Assembly: GCA_027619145.1 (NCBI GenBank)
Contig: JAQCGA010000236.1
Span: 1 to 6,556, forward strand
Origin: a bacterium
GTDB lineage: Bacteria; Latescibacterota; UBA2968; GCA-2709665
DNA: 6,556 nucleotides
Reading direction: 5' to 3'
Position numbers and translations under genes: made by a program
Notes under the pieces: generated by a model
The model's input: the letters and a program-made list of their open reading frames with translations, nothing else
Told to the model about the DNA's origin: nothing
Database searches by the model: none
Shown here: positions 1 to 5,353 of the stretch, one piece after another
Layout: each line of letters opens with the position of its first letter
Position numbering within the stretch: the first letter of the stretch is position 1

Positions 1-181
1 TTGTGGCAATGGGGCCAGGCAGGGCGTAGCCCATGGCCAGGGCGTCTGCAAACTCCTCAATGGTCATCCAGCCGTGAACGTCCACAACTTCTTCTTGGAC
101 AAGCGGAATCATGGAAGGACCACCGCCGTATGCAAATACACCGACTTTTGTAAATGAGACAAAGATATCCAAGAGTTTCAT
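1..181 (-). CDS. CHR-family (chromate transporter-like) membrane protein, N-terminal part
   Basis: The minus strand from ATG at 181 reads 60 codons without a stop and runs off the window edge, so the C-terminal part is missing. The protein starts MKLLDIFVSF and contains a Tyr-Gly-Gly-Gly-Pro stretch (residues 18-22) followed by SMIPLVQEEV, then HGW and, near residue 53, ALPGPIAT. These are hallmarks of the CHR superfamily, in which the GGG-x-x-MIPL and LPGP motifs lie in and after the first membrane segment. Known members export chromate or move sulfate-like anions by proton-linked transport. Substrate here is inference. The truncation hides whether this is a short (about 190 residues, usually paired) or long two-domain CHR protein. 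A GGGAG ribosome site lies about 8 bases upstream of the ATG, which supports the start. It is transcribed divergently from the PilZ gene. Confidence 0.85.
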   Translation of the reverse strand, partial: MKLLDIFVSFTKVGVFAYGGGPSMIPLVQEEVVDVHGWMTIEEFADALAMGYALPGPIAT

Positions 182-250
182 GCCAGATCTCCCTCGGGTG
201 TCCGTTGCAGGCTGAATGCAAAAAAAATGGTATAAAACAGGGTAAAATAT

Positions 251-279
251 AGTATAAGGCTCCCCTTCACACAAGGCAA
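251..279 (-). promoter_or_regulatory. Probable σ70 promoter of the CHR transporter gene
   Basis: Read on the minus strand, TTGCCT (279-274) is followed after exactly 17 bases by TATACT (256-251). Both are close to the σ70 consensus. The predicted transcript start is near 244, giving a leader of about 60 bases before the ATG at 181. No biochemical evidence; this is pattern matching. Confidence 0.6.
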
Positions 280-290
280 TTCGGGAATTG
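277..290. promoter_or_regulatory. Inverted repeat overlapping the -35 of the CHR gene promoter
   Basis: CAATTC-GG-GAATTG is a perfect 6-bp inverted repeat around a 2-base centre. It overlaps the upstream half of the minus-strand -35 box, a usual place for a repressor or activator site. The binding protein is unknown, and a repeat this short can occur by chance. Confidence 0.35.
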
Positions 291-428
291 AAGAAAATGG
301 CTTCTGGGCGTGCTGTTCCAGGGTGCCGCCCTATTTTACAGTAGTTTTTTTGTCAGATTTGTTTACATTAAAATAATTCTTGACCATTCACCGGGTACTG
401 TATGCCCCCTGCCAGGAGTGTGGATTTT

Positions 429-740
429 ATGGGAAACGAGAACCTTTCGGACGACGACAAGAGGAAATTTCGGCGCCTTCGGCTCGACCTTCCCATTCAG
501 GCTCGGTTGGGTGCCGGCGATCATCTGGACCTGGACATTGTGGATATTAGCGCCACGGGGATGCAGGTGAGAACCGAAACGTTCGATGTGTTGAAAAACG
601 GATTTGACGCCCAGAACAACGAAGCGATTTTTGAAATTCGTATTTCGGCCCGCCTGACCTGGGCGCGTCCGGACCCCGACGGTACTTTTGTGACGGGTTG
701 GGAGTTCAATCGAGACGAAGATGAGCCTCGGATTGGCTGA
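429..740 (+). CDS. PilZ domain protein (c-di-GMP-binding type)
   Basis: This is a 103-residue single-domain protein. It carries both parts of the PilZ c-di-GMP signature: an R-x-x-x-R motif in RKFRR (residues 12-16) and a D-x-S-x-x-G motif in DISATG (39-44). The β-strand-rich remainder ends with GWEF, as in other PilZ barrels. Intact motifs suggest it can bind cyclic di-GMP and act as a cytoplasmic effector, for example on motility, exopolysaccharide or another partner; the actual output is unknown. ATG at 429 is preferred because AGGAG lies at 414-418, 10 bases upstream. An in-frame ATG at 402 would add nine residues (MPPARSVDF) that belong to no domain and would place that AGGAG inside the gene. 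No signal peptide or membrane segment is visible. It is probably expressed separately from the next gene, which has its own strong promoter. Confidence 0.88.
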   Translation: MGNENLSDDDKRKFRRLRLDLPIQARLGAGDHLDLDIVDISATGMQVRTETFDVLKNGFDAQNNEAIFEIRISARLTWARPDPDGTFVTGWEFNRDEDEPRIG

Positions 741-744
741 GATT

Positions 745-767
745 CCTGGCGCTCAGTGCCCGGTTTT
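745..767 (+). terminator. Possible weak terminator after the PilZ gene
   Basis: CCtGGC (745-750) pairs with GCCcGG (758-763) with one mismatch around a 7-base loop, followed by four T. The stem is short and the T-run brief, so this is a weak call. Its place, just after the stop codon and before a strong promoter, fits. Confidence 0.3.
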
Positions 768-782
768 GGGTGTGATTTGTCG

Positions 783-811
783 TTGACAAGCAGGGGGCTT
801 TTCCCTATACT
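783..811 (+). promoter_or_regulatory. Strong σ70-type promoter for the TPR-efp-accB-accC-gcvH run
   Basis: TTGACA (783-788) and TATACT (806-811) are separated by exactly 17 bases: a perfect -35 and a 5-of-6 -10. Transcription should begin near 818, about 36 bases before the ATG of the TPR gene. It is the only good plus-strand promoter seen between the PilZ gene and gcvH, so it probably serves the whole run, at least as far as the hairpin at 2821. Confidence 0.8.
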
Positions 812-853
812 TCGTCCGGCTTCACCCGGTGTATTTCGGCGGTGGAGAGCCCT

Positions 854-1636
854 ATGTCCGCATCGCTTACGAAGTTAGAAAAAATTTGTGCGAAGAATCC
901 TACGTCGATTTTGTTTGCGCGGCTGGCGGATGAGATTTTGCAACAAGGGGATGTGCGGCGCGCCAGCGAAGTGTGCAGGCAAGGCCTGCGGTATCGGCCT
1001 TCTTATGTGACGGGCCATGTTGTGATGGGCAAGTGTTATCTGGCCGCTGGCCGGGTGGAAGAAGCTCGGCAGGAATTTCATAAGGTATTGCAGCTCGATG
1101 CTGACCACGTGGCGGCATTCTGGCATTTGGGCCAGATTGATCTGGAGATGGGGTGGGACGAGCTTGCCTTGCGGAATTTTGAACGGGCTTATGTGTTGGA
1201 TCCGTTCAACGAGCAGCTTGCGGCTCAGGTTGAATCACTCCAACGGGTAGCGGTTGGTGCAAGTCCTGAAGTGCTGAATGAAGAAGAGCCACAGGCCGAG
1301 CTGGTTGTTTCGGAAGAGGTAGAGACCGAGGATCCGGTTGTTTCGGTTGATGTTGTGAAAGAGGCCGAGCAGGCCAGAGGCACAGAGGTACTGGCCGATC
1401 TGGTAGAAGAGCTGGATACACCGGCGTCCGAACCAGAAGATGTGGCGGAAGAACAAACAGAGAAACCCCCGGAACCGATTGCCACGTCTACTCTGGCCGA
1501 ACTCTATGCGGCGCAGGGGTTGATCCGGCAGGCGGTTGGAATCCTGGAACGGGTTGCCAAACGCGACCCACAGAATGAGCAGGTGAAGGCACGCCTGGTC
1601 GAATTGCAGTCTTCAAGCGCGGGCCAGGCGCGGTGA
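854..1636 (+). CDS. Tetratricopeptide-repeat protein with acidic linker
   Basis: A 260-residue protein with three consecutive TPR-like helix pairs at about 18-50, 52-84 and 86-118 (the second has the typical G-x-x-x-x-A-G-R-x-x-E-A pattern, and the last two end in LD and LDPF). A strongly acidic, Glu/Val/Pro-rich low-complexity linker follows at about 137-207. A last lone TPR-like unit lies at about 211-240 (TLAELYAAQG...ERVAKRDPQNE). TPRs are protein-binding scaffolds, so a partner is implied but not identifiable here. No signal peptide or membrane segment is seen, so it is probably cytoplasmic. ATG at 854 is chosen because GGAGAG (844-849) sits just upstream. An in-frame GTG at 842 would add four residues and lie on top of that site. 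It is the first gene after the strong promoter, and efp follows after 31 bases. No specific function can be assigned. Confidence 0.85.
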   Translation: MSASLTKLEKICAKNPTSILFARLADEILQQGDVRRASEVCRQGLRYRPSYVTGHVVMGKCYLAAGRVEEARQEFHKVLQLDADHVAAFWHLGQIDLEMGWDELALRNFERAYVLDPFNEQLAAQVESLQRVAVGASPEVLNEEEPQAELVVSEEVETEDPVVSVDVVKEAEQARGTEVLADLVEELDTPASEPEDVAEEQTEKPPEPIATSTLAELYAAQGLIRQAVGILERVAKRDPQNEQVKARLVELQSSSAGQAR

Positions 1637-1667
1637 ATGTCGATAGAAGCGGAGGTTGTGCAAGACT

Positions 1668-2225
1668 ATGGTTTCTACATCTGAATTTCGAAATGGGATG
1701 GTGATACGGATTGATGGGGATCTTTATTTCCTGGTAGAATTTGATCCTTTTAAGCCCGGTAAAGGGGCGGCTGTTGTCCGGACGCGGTTGAAGAAGATCA
1801 AAACCGGCACGGTGATTGACCGGACGTACCGATCCGGAGATAAAGTAGACGACGTGCGGTTGGAGCGGCGGAAAATGCAGTACTTGTACGGTTCGGGTGA
1901 TATGTTTTGTTTTATGGACACCGAGTCCTACGAGCAGTATGAATTGCCTGCAGAAACGGTGGGCAATGCCGTGAAATATTTAAAAGAAAATGAAGTGGTA
2001 GATGTGCTGGTGGCCGAGGATAAGGCGATTAGCATTGAACTGCCCATTTTTGTAAAACTGGCTGTAAAAGAGACTGATCCGGGCTTACGCGGCGATACGG
2101 CCAGCGGAGGGAGCAAGCCCGCCATTTTGGAAACCGGTGCGTCTGTACAGGTGCCCCTCTTCGTGGAGCCGGGCGATGTGCTGAAGGTGGACACGCGAAC
2201 CGATTCGTATGTAGAGCGTGCCTGA
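1668..2225 (+). CDS. efp: Translation elongation factor P
   Basis: The 185-residue product matches the usual EF-P length and has the family's three β-barrel domains in order. The KOW-like domain I holds the conserved KPGKG loop (residues 29-33) and the RSGDKV segment. The OB-type domains II and III end with the signature GDVLKVDTRTDSYVERA. EF-P binds between the P and E sites of stalled ribosomes and promotes peptide bonds at consecutive prolines. Lys32 at the loop tip is the residue that in other bacteria is β-lysylated, 5-aminopentanolated or left bare; Arg-type (EarP) modification is excluded. No modifying enzyme gene lies in the window. The start is ATG at 1668 (MVSTSEF aligns with family N-termini). 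GGAGG at 1651-1655 is 12 bases away, a slightly long spacing. An in-frame TTG at 1656 directly abuts that site and is unlikely. The order efp-accB-accC is common in bacteria. Confidence 0.96.
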   Translation: MVSTSEFRNGMVIRIDGDLYFLVEFDPFKPGKGAAVVRTRLKKIKTGTVIDRTYRSGDKVDDVRLERRKMQYLYGSGDMFCFMDTESYEQYELPAETVGNAVKYLKENEVVDVLVAEDKAISIELPIFVKLAVKETDPGLRGDTASGGSKPAILETGASVQVPLFVEPGDVLKVDTRTDSYVERA

Positions 2226-2269
2226 TACGCCCGGTTGCTTTATTTGTTAACTCTGACAGAGGAGCACAG

Positions 2270-2737
2270 GTGAGATTCTCCAAAGCGTTGATGGATACTC
2301 TTCGTGAACTGGTTGGTCTGGTTGGAGAGGAAAACATCCAGGAGATTGAAATTGAGCGCAGGATTCTGGGTGGGGGGAAAATTCGGGTTGTAGGCGCCAG
2401 AGGCTATAGTGCCCCCGTTCATTCTGCCATTCACTTTCAGCCCGAAGTATCCAAGGGGGCAGCACCGGAGCATGTTGAACCGGACGAAGCCGCCGGATTG
2501 CACACGATTCCTTCCCCTATGGTGGGTATGTTTTATCGTGCACCCAACCCGGATGTGCCTATTTATGTAGAAGAAGGGGATGTGGTTTCTCCTGGGCAGA
2601 CGCTCTGCATTATTGAAGCGATGAAAATCATGAACGAAATTGAATCGGATATCAAAGGCCGGGTGGCGCGTATTCTGGTGGAGAATGGAAAGCCGGTTGA
2701 ATACAATACACCGCTTTTTTTGCTGGAGCCCCTGTAA
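2270..2737 (+). CDS. accB: Biotin carboxyl carrier protein of acetyl-CoA carboxylase
   Basis: A 155-residue protein, the usual AccB length. The N-terminal helical part (about 1-40) is followed by a loose linker (about 45-76) and a C-terminal biotinyl domain (about 77-155). The domain contains SPMVGMFYRAPNPD, including the AccB-type thumb insertion, and the biotin site EAMKIMNE, with Lys119 (codon 2624-2626) as the biotinylated residue. The carrier swings carboxybiotin from AccC to the carboxyltransferase, making malonyl-CoA for fatty-acid synthesis. The start is GTG at 2270, supported by AGAGGAG at 2258-2264 five bases upstream. It lies 44 bases after efp. The gene for the ligase BirA and the carboxyltransferase genes accA/accD are not in the window. 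The 3' end contains GGAGCCC (2725-2731), complementary to part of a downstream hairpin. Confidence 0.96.
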   Translation: MRFSKALMDTLRELVGLVGEENIQEIEIERRILGGGKIRVVGARGYSAPVHSAIHFQPEVSKGAAPEHVEPDEAAGLHTIPSPMVGMFYRAPNPDVPIYVEEGDVVSPGQTLCIIEAMKIMNEIESDIKGRVARILVENGKPVEYNTPLFLLEPL

Positions 2738-2786
2738 AAATCGCTCGCACTTGTTTGATCCCATCTGGCACTGAACATTCTGTTGT

Positions 2787-2809
2787 GAGCGTCTTTGGTT
2801 ATGGCGCTC
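2787..2809 (+). other. Hairpin in the accB-accC gap
   Basis: GAGCGTC (2787-2793) can pair with GGCGCTC (2803-2809), giving seven base pairs including one G-T, around a 9-base loop. T-rich sequence (2810-2819) follows. A second CGCTC at 2742-2746, just after the accB stop, could compete for the same GAGCG. It may be part of a leader structure or simply a 3'-end stabiliser. Confidence 0.4.
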
Positions 2810-2820
2810 TCATTTATTTT

Positions 2821-2859
2821 CGGGCTCCTGGCAGTGTCCGGACAGCCCGTTTTTTATTT
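2821..2859 (+). terminator. Intrinsic-terminator-shaped hairpin between accB and accC
   Basis: CGGGCT (2821-2826) pairs with AGCCCG (2844-2849), directly followed by six T, one A and three T (2850-2859). The 17-base interior holds the palindrome TGTCCGGACA (2835-2844), which can form an alternative inner stem. G+C-rich stem plus U-tract is the classic Rho-independent signal. Since accC lies 28 bases further on with no clear promoter of its own in between, it may act as a partial terminator or attenuator rather than a full stop. Confidence 0.6.
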
Positions 2860-2887
2860 CTGGACACCATACCCTACGGAATTGCCG

Positions 2888-4246
2888 TTGTCTTCAAAAC
2901 TTCCATTTGAAAAAATCCTTGTGGCCGACCGAGGGGAAATCGCCCTGCGGATTATTCGGGCCTGCAAAGAACTGGGCATCCAGACGGTTGCCGTACATTC
3001 GGAGGCCGATGCCAATTCTCTGCACATTGGTTTTGCAGACGAAGATGTGTGCATTGGTCCGCCGCCGGGAGACCAGAGCTACCGCAATATTCCCCGGATC
3101 TTGAGCGCGGCAGAAGTAACCAATGCAGATGCGATTCATCCTGGGTATGGGCCACTGGCTGAAAACGCAGAGTTTGCCGAAATTTGTGCTTCGTGCGGCG
3201 TGACGTTTATTGGGCCGTCGCCGGAGGCCATTCGCAGCATGGGAGATAAGTCGGTTGCGCGTGAGACCATGGTGCGGGCGGGGGTGCCAGTTTCTCCGGG
3301 GACGGGTGTTTTGCAGGCTCTGGAAGATGCCCGCGCGGCGGCGGAAGAGATCGGGTATCCGGTGCGATTGAAGGCAGTTGCCGGCGGGGGTGGGCGGGGG
3401 ATGCGGACGGTGCGTTCCGAAAAGGACCTGGAGCGGGCCTGGCAAATGGCCCATGCCGAGGCGGAGGCGGCGTTCACTTCCGGGGCGTTGTACCTGGAAA
3501 AAGAAATTGAGGCCCCCCGGCACGTCGAAATTCAAGTGCTGGGCGATCAGGCTGGCAATATTGTGCATTTAGGCGAACGGGAGTGTTCCATTCAGCGCCG
3601 GCACCAGAAGTTGGTGGAAGAATCGCCATCTCCGGCGGTAGATGCTACACTGCGGAAGGAAATGGGGGCGGCCGCTGTGAAGGGGGCACGTGCTGTGGGG
3701 TATTACAGTGCCGGTACGGTGGAGTTTTTGCTGGATGTTTCGGGTAAATTCTACTTTCTGGAAATGAATACGCGGATTCAGGTGGAGCATCCGGTAACCG
3801 AACTGGTCACCGGGATTGATCTGGTGAAAACCCAGATTCGGGTGGCCGCCGGGGAACCGTTGGGGTTTGAGCAAAGCGGCGTGAAACCAGCCGGACATGC
3901 CATTGAGTGCCGGATTAACGCCGAGGATACCGAGCACAATTTCCGGCCGTCTCCGGGCGAGATCAGCACGTTTCATATGCCCGGTGGGCCTGGCATCCGC
4001 ATTGATTCACACGTCTATGCCGGGTACCGGGTACCCTCTCAGTACGATTCGTTGCTGGCCAAATTGATCGCCTACGGCAGTAACCGCGAGGAAGCCATTG
4101 CGCGGATGGTACGTGCCCTGCAGGAGTTTGTGATTGAAGGAATTCCCACAACGATTCCGTTTCACCTGAAGGCCATGCAGCATCCAGACTTCAAGGCAGG
4201 GCGAGTAGATACGGATTTTGTACGAAAACTGGGGTATGGCTCGTAA
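2888..4246 (+). CDS. accC: Biotin carboxylase subunit of acetyl-CoA carboxylase
   Basis: This subunit carboxylates biotin on AccB using ATP and bicarbonate. With TTG at 2888 the product is 452 residues (E. coli AccC has 449). Residues equivalent to catalytic or ligand residues are present: Lys121 (GDK), Lys162 (ATP-grasp), the GGGGRGM loop, Lys241 (RRHQK), and Glu292, Asn294, Arg296 and Glu300 in [14 protein letters not shown], plus Arg342 (ECRINAED). Three motif changes stand out: Asn to Asp at 14 (VADRGEIA), Phe to Pro at 89 (HPGYGPL) and a hydrophobic residue to Arg at 160 beside Lys162. The frame is open back to TTG 2795 and ATG 2801, which would add about 30 residues. That extension overlaps the terminator hairpin and resembles no AccC N-terminus, so I reject it. 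The ribosome site at the TTG (GGA, 2878-2880) is weak, so the exact start remains uncertain (TTG 2882 is also possible). Confidence 0.94.
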   Translation: MSSKLPFEKILVADRGEIALRIIRACKELGIQTVAVHSEADANSLHIGFADEDVCIGPPPGDQSYRNIPRILSAAEVTNADAIHPGYGPLAENAEFAEICASCGVTFIGPSPEAIRSMGDKSVARETMVRAGVPVSPGTGVLQALEDARAAAEEIGYPVRLKAVAGGGGRGMRTVRSEKDLERAWQMAHAEAEAAFTSGALYLEKEIEAPRHVEIQVLGDQAGNIVHLGERECSIQRRHQKLVEESPSPAVDATLRKEMGAAAVKGARAVGYYSAGTVEFLLDVSGKFYFLEMNTRIQVEHPVTELVTGIDLVKTQIRVAAGEPLGFEQSGVKPAGHAIECRINAEDTEHNFRPSPGEISTFHMPGGPGIRIDSHVYAGYRVPSQYDSLLAKLIAYGSNREEAIARMVRALQEFVIEGIPTTIPFHLKAMQHPDFKAGRVDTDFVRKLGYGS

Positions 4247-4281
4247 AACGCAGTTTATAAAGGTTGATCGTCAATTTGAAC

Positions 4282-4289
4282 GGAAGGAG
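4282..4289 (+). promoter_or_regulatory. Ribosome binding site of gcvH
   Basis: GGAAGGAG ends nine bases before ATG 4299. It fixes the gcvH start and rules out a reading that begins upstream at 4218 inside accC. Confidence 0.75.
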
Positions 4290-4298
4290 TATTACGCA

Positions 4299-4682
4299 AT
4301 GGCAGAGGTCCCGGAGAGCCTGAAATATACCTCCGCGCACGAATGGGTGCGGGTAGAAGGTGAAGAAGGCGTGGTAGGCATTACAGATTACGCGCAGGGA
4401 GAACTGGGCGATATTGTCTTCGTGGAACTGCCTGTCGTGGGCGCTCGGCTGGAAAAGGGCAACGCGTTTGGCACGGTAGAGGCCGTAAAAACGGTGGAGG
4501 ATCTTTACGCGCCTGTGTCGGGTGAGGTGGTGGCCGTGAACGATGCGCTGGCTGAAGATGCTGTTCAAATCAATTCGGATCCGTATGGAGAAGGCTGGAT
4601 GATTCGGGTGCGAATCGAAAGCCATGCAGAGGTGGACGGTTTGCTGGACGCGGCAGCCTACGGGAAACTGATCCAAGAATAA
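4299..4682 (+). CDS. gcvH: Glycine cleavage system H protein (lipoyl carrier)
   Basis: A 127-residue protein, the normal GcvH length. The N-terminus PESLKYTSAHEWVRVEG and the motif GITDYAQGELGDIVFVELP are classic for the family. The lipoyl site is TVEAVKTVEDLYAPVSGEV with Lys64 as the lipoylated residue. GcvH shuttles the aminomethyl group between the P, T and L proteins during glycine breakdown; in some bacteria it also serves as a lipoate relay. No gcvT, gcvP or lipoyl-ligase gene lies in the window, so its partners must be encoded elsewhere. It follows accC after 52 bases and probably shares its transcript. The fold is related to the biotinyl domain of AccB, but the EAVK site and HEW N-terminus clearly mark a lipoyl H protein. 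A hairpin follows the stop codon. Confidence 0.95.
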   Translation: MAEVPESLKYTSAHEWVRVEGEEGVVGITDYAQGELGDIVFVELPVVGARLEKGNAFGTVEAVKTVEDLYAPVSGEVVAVNDALAEDAVQINSDPYGEGWMIRVRIESHAEVDGLLDAAAYGKLIQE

Positions 4683-4690
4683 GTGTTCGA

Positions 4691-4711
4691 GCACCCCGAG
4701 TTGGGGGTGTG
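4691..4711 (+). terminator. Probable terminator hairpin after gcvH
   Basis: CACCCC (4692-4697) pairs with GGGGTG (4704-4709) around a 6-base loop, with a possible outer G-T pair (4691/4710). The following bases are G/T-rich rather than a clean T-run, so termination may be partial. The position, 8 bases after the gcvH stop and just ahead of the next promoter, fits an operon end. Confidence 0.45.
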
Positions 4712-4728
4712 TTGTTGCTTGAAAAGGC

Positions 4729-4757
4729 TTGACATTTACATGTAAAGGCTATATTTT
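4729..4757 (+). promoter_or_regulatory. σ70-type promoter for the HNH-scpA-scpB run
   Basis: A perfect -35, TTGACA (4729-4734), is followed by either TATATT (4750-4755, spacing 15) or TATTTT (4752-4757, spacing 17) inside one T/A-rich block. Transcription should start near 4763. A leader of about 57 bases precedes the ATG at 4820. Confidence 0.7.
4735..4746. promoter_or_regulatory. 12-bp palindrome in the promoter spacer (possible operator)
   Basis: TTTACATGTAAA is a perfect palindrome placed exactly between the -35 and -10 boxes, where a bound repressor would block RNA polymerase. It does not match the LexA, Fur or BirA consensus forms I know. The regulator is unknown. Confidence 0.45.
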
Positions 4758-4787
4758 TTTGCATCTTATCAAAAATCCACACTTGGC

Positions 4788-4804
4788 GGGGCCCTGCGGG
4801 GCCC
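4788..4804 (+). repeat. GGGGCCC tandem repeat and hairpin in the HNH gene leader
   Basis: Two copies of GGGGCCC (4788-4794 and 4798-4804) are separated by TGC. Because GGGCCC is self-complementary, the copies can also fold into a 6-bp all G/C stem with a TGCG loop. The hairpin sits immediately before the weak ribosome-binding sequence GGA (4805-4807) and could limit translation. No T-run follows, so it is not a terminator. Confidence 0.5.
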
Positions 4805-4819
4805 GGATCTGTCATTTCC

Positions 4820-5344
4820 ATGCAAACGGCAAGCGTACCCGTGCTCAACAAATCGGTGCTGGTGCTAAATCAGAGCTATGAACCGATTCATGTATGCAGT
4901 GTTCGGCGGGCAATTGTTCTGGTCTTTCGGGGCCGGGCGGAAATCATTGAATCCATGGATTTCTGTATCCGGTCGGTTACCGAGCAATTTCCCGTGCCGA
5001 GTGTGGTACGTCTGGCTCTGTATGTGCGAATTGCGCCCAAACAGCTGGCGCTTTCAAAAAAAAATGTGTTGAAGCGAGATGGGCATCAATGCCAATATTG
5101 TGGTACCCGGAAGGGGCCTATGACAGTGGACCACGTGCGGCCTCGGACCCTGGGCGGGAAAGATACCTGGGAAAATCTGGTTTGTGCCTGCCTGGCCTGT
5201 AACAATCGCAAAAGCGACCGGGCACCGGAGCAGGCTGGGCTGGAATTGCTTCGCCGACCGCGCAAACCCAATCATGTAACGTTTATCAGCCATTTGATTG
5301 GGGTGTCGGACAACCGGTGGCGGCCTTATCTTTTTATGGATTGA
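4820..5344 (+). CDS. HNH endonuclease family protein
   Basis: A 174-residue protein. The N-terminal part (about 12-80, VLVLNQSYEPIHVCSVRRAIVLVFRGRAEII) is the conserved lead domain of a widespread family of small bacterial HNH proteins. The C-terminal HNH ββα-metal fold (about 84-135) has zinc-type Cys pairs Cys91/Cys94 and Cys124/Cys127, the Asp104-His105 centre, and Asn119 (WENL) and Asn128 (CNNRK). All expected active-site residues are present, so it should be a metal-dependent nuclease; the substrate is unknown. No methylase or restriction partner is adjacent, so it is not obviously a restriction enzyme. ATG at 4820 is the first good start and keeps the conserved VLVLNQ near the N-terminus, though its ribosome site is poor. 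The scpA start is 9 bases downstream, so the two are likely co-transcribed. Its stop codon overlaps the scpA ribosome site. Confidence 0.9.
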   Translation: MQTASVPVLNKSVLVLNQSYEPIHVCSVRRAIVLVFRGRAEIIESMDFCIRSVTEQFPVPSVVRLALYVRIAPKQLALSKKNVLKRDGHQCQYCGTRKGPMTVDHVRPRTLGGKDTWENLVCACLACNNRKSDRAPEQAGLELLRRPRKPNHVTFISHLIGVSDNRWRPYLFMD

Positions 5345-5353
5345 GGATTTTGT

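Larger units (their letters stand above)
182..428. other. Divergent intergenic region between CHR gene and PilZ gene
   Basis: These 247 bases hold the minus-strand promoter and its inverted repeat. No clear plus-strand promoter for the PilZ gene was found: TTGACC at 380-385 has no acceptable -10 at 16-18 bases. A GGGCG (306-310) and CGCCC (327-331) pair can form a hairpin, and a run of seven T lies at 345-351, but the two are too far apart for a standard terminator. No supportable coding sequence was seen. Confidence 0.5.

Noticed and set aside
380..408. TTGACC as a -35 for the PilZ gene
   Set aside because: No -10-like hexamer lies at 16-18 bases; the nearest (TACTGT, spacing 10) is too close.
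310..570. 86-residue open frame overlapping the PilZ gene
   Set aside because: It overlaps the PilZ gene in another frame, has no ribosome site or recognisable motif, and the PilZ frame has both family signatures.
2240..2764. 174-residue minus-strand frame over accB
   Set aside because: It is antisense to a clear accB gene, is Asn/His/Arg-rich without motifs, and is explained by codon bias of accB.
2894..3568. 224-residue minus-strand frame over accC
   Set aside because: Antisense shadow of accC; Arg/Pro/His-rich with no domain and no promoter or ribosome site.
4218..4298. Upstream extension of gcvH beginning inside accC
   Set aside because: It adds 27 residues absent from the family, while ATG 4299 has a strong ribosome site and gives the canonical length.
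4191..4694. 167-residue minus-strand frame over gcvH
   Set aside because: Antisense to a full-length gcvH and with no family resemblance.
4788..4804. GGGCCC hairpin as a transcription terminator
   Set aside because: No T-run follows, and it lies in a leader after a promoter, so a translational effect is more likely.
4820..5344. HNH gene as part of a restriction-modification or homing system
   Set aside because: No methylase, intron or intein boundary is seen; neighbours are housekeeping genes and the protein has a conserved free-standing layout.
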